A DNA stretch of 64,000 bases from Fibrobacter sp. UWB13 (GTDB taxonomy: Bacteria; Fibrobacterota; Fibrobacteria; Fibrobacterales; Fibrobacteraceae): assembly GCF_900177805.1 (NCBI RefSeq), contig NZ_FXAX01000001.1:558001-622000 (forward strand), in the 5' to 3' direction. The position numbers and the translations under genes were made by a program. Under the pieces are notes generated by a model. The model saw only the letters and a list, made by a program, of their open reading frames with translations, was not told the DNA's origin and did not search any database. Numbering within the stretch: the stretch's first letter is position 1; every line of letters starts with the position of its first letter. Shown here in pieces: positions 24,328-33,724 of this stretch.

Positions 24328-26292
24328 ATGTCCAAACTGATGGGATTGTTCTCGAACTTTAGAATTCGCAAGCGCGTTTTAGCGATTGCAGACGCTTTTA
24401 TTGTTGTTGTTGCAGGATTGTTCGCTAACATTCCTTTGCCGCTGTACGCTAACGCAATCGATCGTGCTGACTTATTGGCGTTGTTCTTTTTAAGTGTCAT
24501 CTTGTGCTTTAGCAGCTTGCTTTTCTTTGGTGCCTACAATAAGCTTTGGCGTTATCTTAACCGTTATGATTTTTACACTTGCATTAAGGGCGTGTTTGTC
24601 GGTCTCTTGGTAACACACATTTTCTTCTATCTGATTAACGGTAACCTGCATTGGCAGTTCGCTTTGACACAAGCGCTTATCGCTAGCTTTGGCGTTTGCC
24701 TTTTCCGCTACATGTTCCGTAAAACTTTCATTTCCTTGGTCAATACGGGACATCAAGAAGCCATCAGAAAGCGTACCATGATTATCGGTGCTGGTAATGC
24801 TGCTAGACTTTTGCTCAACGAAATCAAGAACAGTGTAAAGGATGCTCAAAACGGCGTCGCCACATCAAACGCTTCAAAGATTAATCCTATTTGCCTTATT
24901 GACGATGATCGTCAAAAAATCGGTAAAACGTACGAAGATGTTCTTGTTGCTGGTTCGACAAGCGACATTCCAAAAATCGCAAAGCAAGAGCAGATTGAAC
25001 AGATCCTTTTTGCTATCCCGAGCTGCCCGCCGAAAGATCGTCAAGCTATTATGGATTTGTGCGGTAAGACCGGACTTCCGGTAAAGGTCATTCCGTTTGT
25101 GGGTACGATTTTGGATACCTCCAATGTCGGAGACGGTTCGACCAGCTTTGCAACGCAGATTCGCGATATCAAGGTCGAAGACTTGCTTGGTCGTGACCCG
25201 ATCAAGTTTGATAACAAGGACATCCGTGCTTACATCGAAAATAAAGTTTGTATGGTGACCGGCGGTGGTGGTAGTATCGGTAGTGAACTTGTTCGTCAAA
25301 TTGCAAAGTATAATCCCAAACAAATTATCATTGTCGATATTTACGAAAACAACGCTTACGACATCCAGCAAGAACTTGTGATGGAATACGGAAAGTCTTT
25401 GAACCTTGTAACGCTCATCGCTAGTGTTCGTGACTATTTCCGCATGAACCAAATTTTCAAGACTTACAATCCAGAAGTGATTTTCCATGCCGCAGCTCAT
25501 AAGCATGTGCCGCTTATGGAAAACAATCCGATGGAAGCAATTAAGAACAACGTTATTGGAACATTCAACGTGGCTACACTTGCCATGTTCAATAATGTCA
25601 AAAAGTTTGTGATGATCAGTACCGATAAGGCGGTGAACCCGACAAATGTCATGGGTGCTTCCAAGCGCTGCTGCGAAATGATTGTTCGTTTTATGTCTAT
25701 GCAGAAGGACAGTAACACAGAATTCGTGGTAACCCGTTTTGGTAATGTCCTTGGCAGTAACGGTAGTGTGATTCCGCTGTTCAAGCGCCAAATTGAACAG
25801 GGTAAGCCTGTAACAGTGACTCACCCGGAAATCATCCGCTACTTCATGACTATACCGGAAGCGGTGAGCCTTGTGCTCGAGGCCGCAAGTATTGCTCATG
25901 GCGGCGAAATCTTTGTGCTCGATATGGGTATGCCGGTTAAGATTGTAACGCTTGCCGAAAACTTGATCCGTATGTATGGCAAGGTGCCGTACAAGGATGT
26001 GCCTATCAAGTTCACGGGACTCCGTCCGGGTGAAAAGATCAAGGAAGAACTTTTGATGAACGAAGAAGGCTTGAAGAAGACAAAGAACAAGCTCATCTTC
26101 ATCGGTAAGCAAATTGATATTGACACTTCCAAGTTCATCAATGAACTTTGGAAACTCAAGAGTGCCGCTTCAGAGAACAATGATGAAATTGCCATTAGCG
26201 CACTGCATGAAATTGTCCCGACGTTCACGACTCCAGAAAAGTTCAACAGCACGATTCTGAAGAATTCTGAACCCGCAGCACAAAAAGCTTAA
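24328..26292 (+). CDS. Membrane-bound nucleotide-sugar 4,6-dehydratase (WbpM/PglF/CapD family)
   Basis: 654 aa. Four membrane helices (residues 10-125) lead to a first Rossmann-like domain (TMIIGAGNAARLLLNEI) and a second, catalytic SDR domain (VCMVTGGGGSIGSELVRQI near 305). The active-site segment is MISTDKAVNPTNVMGASKR, where Met replaces the usual catalytic Tyr, as in the WbpM group. Expected reaction: UDP-GlcNAc to UDP-4-keto-6-deoxy sugar at the inner membrane, for bacillosamine- or fucosamine-type sugars in surface glycans. The C-terminal GLRPGEKIKEELL is complete. I prefer ATG at 24328; a TTG at 24322 is also possible because AAAAAGG lies upstream of both. Confidence 0.92.
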   Translation: MSKLMGLFSNFRIRKRVLAIADAFIVVVAGLFANIPLPLYANAIDRADLLALFFLSVILCFSSLLFFGAYNKLWRYLNRYDFYTCIKGVFVGLLVTHIFFYLINGNLHWQFALTQALIASFGVCLFRYMFRKTFISLVNTGHQEAIRKRTMIIGAGNAARLLLNEIKNSVKDAQNGVATSNASKINPICLIDDDRQKIGKTYEDVLVAGSTSDIPKIAKQEQIEQILFAIPSCPPKDRQAIMDLCGKTGLPVKVIPFVGTILDTSNVGDGSTSFATQIRDIKVEDLLGRDPIKFDNKDIRAYIENKVCMVTGGGGSIGSELVRQIAKYNPKQIIIVDIYENNAYDIQQELVMEYGKSLNLVTLIASVRDYFRMNQIFKTYNPEVIFHAAAHKHVPLMENNPMEAIKNNVIGTFNVATLAMFNNVKKFVMISTDKAVNPTNVMGASKRCCEMIVRFMSMQKDSNTEFVVTRFGNVLGSNGSVIPLFKRQIEQGKPVTVTHPEIIRYFMTIPEAVSLVLEAASIAHGGEIFVLDMGMPVKIVTLAENLIRMYGKVPYKDVPIKFTGLRPGEKIKEELLMNEEGLKKTKNKLIFIGKQIDIDTSKFINELWKLKSAASENNDEIAISALHEIVPTFTTPEKFNSTILKNSEPAAQKA

Positions 26293-26327
26293 CAACCAAA
26301 CAAACAAAAACCAAGAAGGATCAAAAT

Positions 26328-28316
26328 ATGAAAAAGGTCATCTCGCTAGCTCTTTTCTCAGCGACTCTAGCCTTTTCCCAGGCTGGGATCATGGGGGGCA
26401 CCGATGGTTTGCATCAAATAAATGCAAATACTCTCGGACAGTGGAAAGTTAACTTCGGTACAGGAGGCAACATTACGTTTGGCTCTTGGGGACTCTCTCG
26501 TGGTGGTGTCTACGAAGCTAACGGCAAAAGATATTCGTTCAACGATGCTGATGCATCGCTTTCTGGCAATTTCTTTGCTAGCGTTGGTATTTTGGACATC
26601 GTGGACATCGGTTTGTCTCTCCCGCTTTATTACGACCATGCAAACTCTAAGGGGCCGAGTGGTCAGGGTAACATGTGGACGACTAGCCGCGGTGACTTGG
26701 ATCTCTTTACCAAGATCGGTCTTCCGTTTATTTCTACAGAAGACGGTTTCTTCAAGACCGCCCTTTTGCTCGACCTTTATGTTCCGACGGGTGAACAGAG
26801 TGCCGGTGTGCGCCCTCGTCACGCTTGGTACCTGAATAGCAAGGCTTACACGCATCCGTTCACTGCAAATAACTGGGCTTTTGCTGCAGGTTTTGCATTC
26901 TCCTTCGATTTCAACAAGCTTGGCGCTCCGCTTACTTGGAACTTGGCTGCAAGCTATGTTGCTCCGGCTAGCTATGCTGAAACCCAGACGCTTGTGTATA
27001 GCACAGGTGTGAACTGGAATGTCACTTCTTGGATGACTCCGTACTTGGAATTCTCTGCAGAAATGCGTTTGCAGGACAAGGGCCGTTATGACATGGATCC
27101 GATGGTGGACCCGATGCTCATCACTCCGGGTTTCCGCTTCCACCTCCCGTATAACATCGAATTCGGCGTGGGTCTCGAAGTCGCAACTCGTATCTTCACG
27201 CAGGGCTTTGACCACAAGTACGATGTCAAGAGAGGCAAGGACCATATCGTCTATTATGAAGGCGAACGTGGCGTAAAGGCTTCTTACGGTTATGCCGGTA
27301 CTCCGTTCTTTGCTGGTGCCGCAGTCTTGAGCTTCGCATTTGATGCTAAGAGCGCACCGAAGGATTCCGATGGTGACGGCATTATGGATGATGTTGACCA
27401 GTGCGCACACACTCCGATGGGTGCTCAGGTCAATGAATATGGCTGCCAGGTTGAAGATCTTCGCAGAATCGCTTTGGAAAAGGCTTACAATGATTCTCTC
27501 GCTCGCATCGATACCGACAAGGACGGCATTCCGGATCTCAATGACAGATGCCCGAATACTGTTGCTGGTATTACTGTGGACTCTCTTGGTTGCATGCTTG
27601 ACTTCGATAAGGACGGCGTTGCAGACAATCTCGATCAGTGCCCGAACACTCCGGCTGGCGTTCCTGTAAACGCTGCTGGTTGCCCGATGGACTTTGACAA
27701 GGATGGCGTTCCTGACTACCTCGACAAGTGCCCGAACACTCAGAAGGGTGTGGAAGTCGGTTCTAACGGTTGCTTGCTCGATACCGACAGAGATGGCATT
27801 ACCGACTCTAAGGACAAGTGCCCGAATACTCCGGTTGGCTATGCTGTAGACTCTCTTGGTTGCTTGCCGGACTACGATAAGGATGGCGTTGCTGACGTTA
27901 TTGACAAGTGCCCGAATACTCTCCCGGGTGTTCGCGTGGACGAAAAGGGTTGCCCGATCAACAAGAAGGAAGACCTTGATCAGCTCAAGAAGGGTATCAA
28001 CTTCAAGACCGGTTCTGCAAAGCTTACCAAGAGCAGCTATGGCACTCTCGATGATATTGCAGATCTCATGCTCAAGATTCCTGAAGCAAACCTCGAAGTT
28101 CAGGGTCATACCGACAACAAGGGTTCTGAAAAGAAGAACTTGAAGCTCTCTGAAAATCGTGCCGCTGCTGTGGTTAACTACCTCGTGAAGGTGGGTGTTG
28201 CCAAGGATCGTCTCCGTGCTGCTGGTTACGGCAGTGCAAAGCCGATTGCAGACAACAGCAATGCTACTGGCAGAGCTCAGAACCGTCGTGTTGAACTCGT
28301 TCCGTTTGCAAAATAA
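26328..28316 (+). CDS. OmpA-family outer-membrane protein with six thrombospondin type 3 repeats
   Basis: 662 aa. Signal peptide (MKKVISLALFSATLAFSQA), then a beta-rich barrel-like domain to about residue 340. Six calcium-binding TSP3 repeats follow, each of the form D-D-DGI/V-D--D-CPNTP-G--V---GC (first DSDGDGIMDDVDQC, last DYDKDGVADVIDKC). A C-terminal OmpA domain (LEVQGHTDNKGSEKKNLKLSENRA... GRAQNRRVEL) binds peptidoglycan. It should link outer membrane and wall, with a calcium-stiffened stalk. GAAGGATCAAAAT precedes the ATG. Downstream of the dehydratase by 36 bases and followed by a strong terminator. Codon bias suggests an abundant protein. Confidence 0.93.
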   Translation: MKKVISLALFSATLAFSQAGIMGGTDGLHQINANTLGQWKVNFGTGGNITFGSWGLSRGGVYEANGKRYSFNDADASLSGNFFASVGILDIVDIGLSLPLYYDHANSKGPSGQGNMWTTSRGDLDLFTKIGLPFISTEDGFFKTALLLDLYVPTGEQSAGVRPRHAWYLNSKAYTHPFTANNWAFAAGFAFSFDFNKLGAPLTWNLAASYVAPASYAETQTLVYSTGVNWNVTSWMTPYLEFSAEMRLQDKGRYDMDPMVDPMLITPGFRFHLPYNIEFGVGLEVATRIFTQGFDHKYDVKRGKDHIVYYEGERGVKASYGYAGTPFFAGAAVLSFAFDAKSAPKDSDGDGIMDDVDQCAHTPMGAQVNEYGCQVEDLRRIALEKAYNDSLARIDTDKDGIPDLNDRCPNTVAGITVDSLGCMLDFDKDGVADNLDQCPNTPAGVPVNAAGCPMDFDKDGVPDYLDKCPNTQKGVEVGSNGCLLDTDRDGITDSKDKCPNTPVGYAVDSLGCLPDYDKDGVADVIDKCPNTLPGVRVDEKGCPINKKEDLDQLKKGINFKTGSAKLTKSSYGTLDDIADLMLKIPEANLEVQGHTDNKGSEKKNLKLSENRAAAVVNYLVKVGVAKDRLRAAGYGSAKPIADNSNATGRAQNRRVELVPFAK

Positions 28317-28344
28317 AACGTGACAAACTCTATCTAAAAAATTA

Positions 28345-28392
28345 ACGCCTAATGCACTAACTGATTGTCTGGTTAGTGCGTTAGGCTTTTTT
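28345..28392 (+). terminator. Terminator of the OmpA/TSP3 gene
   Basis: GCCTAATGCACTAAC/GTTAGTGCGTTAGGC stem, 10-base loop, then TTTTTTAG. Confidence 0.92.
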
Positions 28393-28483
28393 AGATGACA
28401 ATAATGGTAAAAAAACTTAATTTTAAATAAGGTAAACAAACTGGGGAGTTTTAGATACTCCTATTGAAGTCTTGGGAATACAT

Positions 28484-30655
28484 ATGCCTGAAAAAGAAGA
28501 ACAAAAAGTTATTGCTCCTGCGTCGATCCAGGTTCAGCAAGATGCTAATACGATTACATTGCTAGAAGCGTTACAAATCCTTTTAGAAAAAAAGTTTACC
28601 TTACTAATGTTTATTATAGCCGGTGGTCTTATCGGTTATACTATAGCGAACTGGCTGCGTCCGCAGTACACTAGCGATATTTTGTTGCAGATTGATGCAA
28701 AGAGTGGTAATGCAACAAAGGCTATGGGTGAAATGGGTGCCATCCTTGATGTGGCAAGCCCTGCTGATGCTGAAATTGAGCTTATCAAGAGCCGCATGGT
28801 GTTAAGCTATGTTGTCGAAGCAGAACGCCTTTGCTTTAATGCAACCCCAGTTGGCGCTGTCGATCGCTTTACGCACAAAGAGGGACGCATGGACTTGGAT
28901 TCCCTCTATATCCCCGAACTTGCTCGTGCCGAAAAGTGGATGGCTAGAGCTGTTGATGAAAATACTTACGAAGTCATTTCTCCTGAAGAACAGGTCATTT
29001 TGGAAGGTAAAGTCGGTGAGATGTACAAGGCCGCTTACGCTGGTGACACTCTCAATATTCACGTTTCTAAAATGCTTGCAAAACCGGGTCAGGAATTTAT
29101 CCTTTCTCAATCGGGCATGTTGAGTGCCATCGCTGCTTTGAAGAATGGGCTTAAGGTTGCAGAAAAAGGCAAGAAGAGCGGTATCATCGAAGCTAGCTAC
29201 AACCATCGCTATCCGGATAGGGCTGCTTCTATCTTGAATTCTGTGGCAAAGACGTATTTGCGCCAGAATGTTGAAATGCGCAGTGCCGAAGCCGCCAAGA
29301 CTCTTGAATTCTTGGAAAAGCAACTCCCTGGTGTGAAGGCTAAACTCGACAGTGTCGAAAAGATTTTGGCGGATTACCGTTACAGCATAGGTTCTGTGGA
29401 TATGACCGGTGAAACGCACGCCCACTTGAATAAGGAAAGTGAAATCCAGAGACAGCTCTTGGAATTGGAACAGCAGCGTCAGGCAGCTATGCGCTTGTTC
29501 AAGGAAGAACATCCGAGTGTTCAGACGCTTGTGCGCCAGCAGAATCGCTTGAGGGCAGAACTTGCTAAGCTGAAGAAGACTGCTGAAAAGATGCCTTTGA
29601 CGCAACAGGAAGTGGCTCGCTTGAAAGAAGATGTGGCTGTCAATAACGAAATTTACACGACCATGTTGAACAACATCCAGCAGTTGCGCGTTGTGCGTGC
29701 TGGTGAAGTGGGTAACGTCCGCATTGTTGACTTTGCCCAGATTAACGGTGTTCCGAGCAAGCCGAAAAAGATGAACATCATCATCTGCTCTGTGGCTGCA
29801 TCGCTTATGCTTGGCGTTCTCTTGGTATTCCTCCTGCGCATGATGCGTAATGGTGTTCGTAGCGTTACCGAAATTGAACGTGAAACGAATACAAGCGTGC
29901 TCGCTAGGGTTCCTGAAAGTCCTGATTCTAAATTGAACCACAAGTTTATAAAGACCAGAAAAACACACGTTCAATCTGATCCTTCCGATCCTGTTAGCGA
30001 AGCAATCCGCTCTATCCTTACGGCTATTGATTTCTCGTTCAGTTCGAATAAGGAACATCAGGTGATTATGGTGACGGGTATTATGCCGGGTGTCGGTAAG
30101 AGCTTTGTCTCGACGAACCTTGCTGCTACTTTTGCTATGGTTGGGAAGAAAACCTTGTATATTGACGCTGACATGAGAAAAGCTTCTTGCCGCTTTACGA
30201 AGATTGGTCTTGCTGATGTCCTCATGGGAAAGGTTGCTTTTGAAAACGCTAAAATCACAAGTCCAAACCTCCCGAATCTTGATATTTTGGAATCTGGCAA
30301 GTTCAAAATGGCTGCATTTGAGCTTTTACGTGGCGACATGCTTAAGAAGTTGCTTGAAGAACTTCGTCCGAATTACGATGCCATTATTATTGATACCCCG
30401 CCGACCAACATGGTGACGGATGCTTACATGATTTGCCCGTTGATCGATTTTGCACTCGTTGTGTTGCATTACGGTCGCCATTCCATGGAAATGATCAAGG
30501 AATCTATGCAGACCTTGGAACGCTATTGCGATAAGCCGAAGGCTTTTGTGATGAACCATTGCGAACACAGACATGGTTACGGCTATGGCTATTATGGCAA
30601 ATACGGTTACTATGGCTATGGTTACGGTTATGGTCACAAGTCCAAAAAAGACTAA
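28484..30655 (+). CDS. Wzc-like tyrosine autokinase / polysaccharide chain-length protein
   Basis: 723 aa from ATG 28484. The N-terminal Wzz domain has membrane helices near residues 40-60 and 435-455 with a long periplasmic coiled coil between. The cytoplasmic BY-kinase domain has Walker A GIMPGVGKSFVSTN, Walker A' LYIDADMRK and Walker B YDAIIIDTPP. The tail is almost only Gly and Tyr (HGYGYGYYGKYGYYGYGYGYG, split here by single residues), the place where BY-kinases autophosphorylate. Such kinases control polymerisation and export of capsule or exopolysaccharide, and the neighbouring Wzi-like barrel and dehydratase agree with this. A partner export porin (Wza) is not in the window. Confidence 0.93.
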   Translation: MPEKEEQKVIAPASIQVQQDANTITLLEALQILLEKKFTLLMFIIAGGLIGYTIANWLRPQYTSDILLQIDAKSGNATKAMGEMGAILDVASPADAEIELIKSRMVLSYVVEAERLCFNATPVGAVDRFTHKEGRMDLDSLYIPELARAEKWMARAVDENTYEVISPEEQVILEGKVGEMYKAAYAGDTLNIHVSKMLAKPGQEFILSQSGMLSAIAALKNGLKVAEKGKKSGIIEASYNHRYPDRAASILNSVAKTYLRQNVEMRSAEAAKTLEFLEKQLPGVKAKLDSVEKILADYRYSIGSVDMTGETHAHLNKESEIQRQLLELEQQRQAAMRLFKEEHPSVQTLVRQQNRLRAELAKLKKTAEKMPLTQQEVARLKEDVAVNNEIYTTMLNNIQQLRVVRAGEVGNVRIVDFAQINGVPSKPKKMNIIICSVAASLMLGVLLVFLLRMMRNGVRSVTEIERETNTSVLARVPESPDSKLNHKFIKTRKTHVQSDPSDPVSEAIRSILTAIDFSFSSNKEHQVIMVTGIMPGVGKSFVSTNLAATFAMVGKKTLYIDADMRKASCRFTKIGLADVLMGKVAFENAKITSPNLPNLDILESGKFKMAAFELLRGDMLKKLLEELRPNYDAIIIDTPPTNMVTDAYMICPLIDFALVVLHYGRHSMEMIKESMQTLERYCDKPKAFVMNHCEHRHGYGYGYYGKYGYYGYGYGYGHKSKKD

Positions 30656-30689
30656 ATAGCGACTGCGAAATCCACAGAAAAGAATATCG

Positions 30690-30725
30690 AGAGCCCGCCT
30701 CCTTGCGAAGCGGGTTCTTTTTTAT
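30690..30725 (+). terminator. Terminator of the Wzc-like gene
   Basis: GAGCCCGC/GCGGGTTC stem (with G-T pairs) followed by TTTTTTAT. Confidence 0.85.
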
Positions 30726-30857
30726 CGATGACGCCGGGAAATGACAAATAGTCAATAAATTTTTGTGTTGGGGTGTCCGCTTTTCCGTAAAAAAATGGAT
30801 TTTTATAGAGTAATGAACTGCGCATTTTGAAATGTGCCGAGACATGGGGTTGAGAAA

Positions 30858-32879
30858 TTGAAGAGTAAATTGATTTTTGTTACGGCTGCGGCTCTCGCTT
30901 GCAGCGCTGCTTACGCCCAGACGAAGGTCGTCGTGGACCCGGGCAAAAAATACCAGCTTTTTGAAGGCTGGGGTACAAGTCTTTGCTGGTGGGCAGAACT
31001 CGCCGGCGGCTGGGACAAGGCGAACTACACGAAGCTTTTGGGCGCTGTGGCTGACCCGGACACGGGTCTTGGCTATAATATTTTCCGCTATAACATTGGT
31101 GGTGGCGACCAACCCGGTCATAACCATTTGACCAAGGGCGATGGGGGAGCCGCGGTTCCCGGCTACAAGCCGACCGAAAAAGGCGATTACGACTGGACAG
31201 CGGACCCGAACCAGCGCAACATTGCATTCGCTCTTGCAAAAATGGCGAAAGATCCGATTTTCGAAGCTTTTTCGAATTCCCCACCATGGTGGATGACAAA
31301 CAGCGGTTGCGTTTCGGGAGGAGTCAATGGCGCCGACAATCTCAAGTCCGATTATTTTGACGATTTCGCTGATTACCTCTCCGAAGTCGCTAAGCACTTC
31401 AAGGAAGAATGGGGTATCACATTCCGCACGATTGAGCCGTTCAACGAGCCAAGTGCAGGTTGGTGGAAAGCTAACGGTGACCAGGAAGGCTGCGGCTTCA
31501 AGAATAAGCAATCTGAAATGATTGTGGAACTCGGCAAGGCGCTCAAAGCGAAGGGGCTATTCCCTGCAACTTCTGTGAGTGCAGCCGATGAATCAAACAT
31601 TGGCGATGCTTTGGCTCGTTTCAATAGCTATAGTGCCGAAGCACGTTCTTACATGTTTCAAGTGAATACGCATAGCTATTCTGGCTACGATTCCCGAGCA
31701 AAGCTTTACAATGCAGCGTTTGCCGCAGACAAGCGCGTTTGGCAATCCGAATCAGGGCCGCTCCACCGCAGTGGAAGTCTCGATATTACGCTTTGGATGG
31801 CGGATGTGATTTTGCATGACCTTCGCGATATGCATGCTAGCGCTTGGGTCGATTGGCAACTTTCAGACCCTGCCGAGAACTGGCGCACCATTGCTGTTGA
31901 CCATAAAAAGCAGACATTCTCTTATGCGCCGCGATTCTATATGCATGCTGCGTTTAGCCGTGCTATTCGACCGGGTTCTCGTTTTATCGATAGCGACAAC
32001 AGCAACACGCTTGCCGCCATCCGTGAAGATAGCTCGCTTGTGCTAGTGGTGCTGAATACAGGCTCTAGCGATGCAAAATACACGTTTGACTTGAGCAAGT
32101 TCGCAACGATTGGCAAGAAGGCCAAAATCCACCGCTTTACGCTCCCGGCAGCGCTCAAAGCCGATTCTGATATTGACGTTACGAACAATGCAATTACGGT
32201 CACAGCGGGTGCCCAATCCATCGTTACGATGGTCATTGAAAATGCAACCGGTGGTGTATGCGAAGCTAGCTCAATCATTCCGTACGCCAAGATTCACGAT
32301 GGCGGCTGGAACGAAACGACGGAAGTCAAGGTGAATCCCGGCGATTCGCTTGTGATTGGCCCGCATCCGTACGATGGCGGCCGCTGGACTTGGAAAGGCC
32401 CGAATGACTTCTATTACTTGGGCCGTGAAGTGCGTTTCAAGAATATGCAATGGCAGAGCAGCGGCATTTACACGGGAACGTACGTGAATCCGTATGGCTG
32501 CGAAAGTACGGTCGATATCAAGGTCATTGTCGATGATCCGGAACATCCGTATGTAGAACCGGAAAAGCCGGATCCTGGTAGTGTCGGTATTTCACCGAGA
32601 GTCGCGCAAGGTGCTGGGAAAATCTCGGTCACGAGAAGCGGGGGAGACCTGCTAGTGAACGCTGGGAATGCGGCGTGGAATGTCGCGCAGTCCGGGAAGT
32701 CCTCGCAGCCTGGGAATGCGCCGCTACAGCTCACGATTCACGAATTGCAAGGCGTACTCCTGATGCGTCGCTCCATTGAAGGTTCTGCTGTTGTGCCAGT
32801 CGCGCACTTGGCAAAAACGCATTATGTTGTGCGAATTAAGAGCGCTGGAAAGACCGTTTATCAGAAGAAATTCAAATAA
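30858..32879 (+). CDS. Secreted GH30 glycoside hydrolase (beta-1,6-galactanase / glucuronoxylanase type)
   Basis: 673 aa from TTG 30858, the start that gives a normal signal peptide (MKSKLIFVTAAALACSAAYAQ). Residues 25-465 form a GH30 barrel with its side beta domain: YQLFEGWGTSLCWWAELAGGW, the acid/base Glu197 in PFNEPSAGWW, the nucleophile Glu298 in VWQSESGPLHR. The sequence style is closest to the endo-beta-1,6-galactanase subgroup, though xylan-acting GH30 enzymes cannot be excluded. An Ig-like module follows (about 470-570, GGWNETTEVKVNPGDSLVIGP), then a Pro/Glu linker (HPYVEPEKPDPG) and a C-terminal sorting-like domain ending VVRIKSAGKTVYQKKFK. Expected at the cell surface or outside, acting on pectin side chains or hemicellulose. 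Monocistronic. Confidence 0.9.
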   Translation: MKSKLIFVTAAALACSAAYAQTKVVVDPGKKYQLFEGWGTSLCWWAELAGGWDKANYTKLLGAVADPDTGLGYNIFRYNIGGGDQPGHNHLTKGDGGAAVPGYKPTEKGDYDWTADPNQRNIAFALAKMAKDPIFEAFSNSPPWWMTNSGCVSGGVNGADNLKSDYFDDFADYLSEVAKHFKEEWGITFRTIEPFNEPSAGWWKANGDQEGCGFKNKQSEMIVELGKALKAKGLFPATSVSAADESNIGDALARFNSYSAEARSYMFQVNTHSYSGYDSRAKLYNAAFAADKRVWQSESGPLHRSGSLDITLWMADVILHDLRDMHASAWVDWQLSDPAENWRTIAVDHKKQTFSYAPRFYMHAAFSRAIRPGSRFIDSDNSNTLAAIREDSSLVLVVLNTGSSDAKYTFDLSKFATIGKKAKIHRFTLPAALKADSDIDVTNNAITVTAGAQSIVTMVIENATGGVCEASSIIPYAKIHDGGWNETTEVKVNPGDSLVIGPHPYDGGRWTWKGPNDFYYLGREVRFKNMQWQSSGIYTGTYVNPYGCESTVDIKVIVDDPEHPYVEPEKPDPGSVGISPRVAQGAGKISVTRSGGDLLVNAGNAAWNVAQSGKSSQPGNAPLQLTIHELQGVLLMRRSIEGSAVVPVAHLAKTHYVVRIKSAGKTVYQKKFK

Positions 32880-32888
32880 ATTATAGAG

Positions 32889-32918
32889 ATCCTCGCGAAT
32901 GCGAGGATTTGCTTTTTA
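32889..32918 (+). terminator. Terminator of the GH30 gene
   Basis: ATCCTCGC-gaat-GCGAGGAT followed by TTGCTTTTTA. Confidence 0.85.
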
Positions 32919-32927
32919 TGTTGAACT

Positions 32928-33515
32928 TTATGAATACTTGTGATGGAGCTTGTTCGCGAAACTACGACATTTGGCGATTTCGCGTGAGGAGAGTTCTTTG
33001 TTCTTGAGGGTACCGCCTTTTTGCAGAACACCAGCAATCTTGAACCCGCTCCAGCAAAGAACTTCCTTGAGCGCACGTACAGTACCTGCAGATTGCTTGA
33101 ATAAAATGTTGAACGGCCATGGGGTAGAGCAGGTGGTGATAATGACAGCCTTTTTGCCTTTGAGAAGCGGAATGGGATAGCCGCTTTCGCTATGGTCCAT
33201 CATGCCATAAACCCAGCGGTCAAAAAGCATTTTGAGTTGTCCCGTCATATTGCCCCAATAGCACGGCGAACCCACAATTAGCGCATCACAATCTTGCACG
33301 AGATGCAAAACTTGCTTGGCGTCATCATCGGGCATAACACAATCATGTGTGCTACGGCATTTCATGCAGCCGATGCATGGGCGGAATTGCAATTTGCAAA
33401 CATCAACGTAAAGGACTTTGTCGCCACAAGCTAACAATTCATTGCGGACTATCCCAAGCATTTGGCTGATATTGCTATTCGGGCGAGGGCTTGCGTTCAA
33501 GATAACATACTTCAA
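32928..33515 (-). CDS. Flavodoxin-fold NAD(P)H oxidoreductase / iron-sulfur flavoprotein-like
   Basis: 195 aa. The start is TTG at 33515, fixed by AAGGAG seven bases upstream; an ATG further up at 33539 precedes that ribosome site. Begins KYVILNASPRPNSNISQML, the FMN phosphate loop of NADPH-dependent FMN reductases. CIGCMKCRSTHDC (about residues 46-58) is the Cys cluster seen in iron-sulfur flavoproteins, and ALIVGSPCYWGNMTGQLKMLFDR is the typical flavin-contact segment. Probably a cytoplasmic electron-transfer or quinone/oxygen-detoxifying flavoprotein. It stands alone, convergent with the GH30 gene. Confidence 0.88.
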   Translation of the reverse strand: MKYVILNASPRPNSNISQMLGIVRNELLACGDKVLYVDVCKLQFRPCIGCMKCRSTHDCVMPDDDAKQVLHLVQDCDALIVGSPCYWGNMTGQLKMLFDRWVYGMMDHSESGYPIPLLKGKKAVIITTCSTPWPFNILFKQSAGTVRALKEVLCWSGFKIAGVLQKGGTLKNKELSSREIAKCRSFANKLHHKYS

Positions 33516-33650
33516 TTTCGGACTCCTTAATAAATTCATAAAAGCTATTCGAGATTGCCGCGTTTCTGCGACGCTCGCAATGACGTATTTTGCATGTGCT
33601 TTCTAAGCTTTTACTTATTAAACACCTAAGGAGCCTAAATCTGTTACTAT

Positions 33651-33683
33651 AAAAAAATCCCGAACGCTTTTTGAACGTTCGAG
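33651..33683 (-). terminator. Terminator of dnaJ
   Basis: On the minus strand CGAACG-ttcaaaaag-CGTTCG is followed by GGATTTTTTT. Confidence 0.75.
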
Positions 33684-33687
33684 AGAT

Positions 33688-33718
33688 TACTGGATCCTTC
33701 GACTTCGCTCAGGATGAC
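33688..33718. repeat. Single arm of the GGATCC...GTCAT repeat
   Basis: ACTGGATCCTTCGACTTCGC followed by TCAGGATGACA, the same sequence family as the inverted pair at 3831-3905, lying between the dnaJ stop codon and its terminator. The rest of 33516-33650 shows only a degraded copy near 33545-33585. Confidence 0.6.
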
Positions 33719-33724
33719 AAGCCC

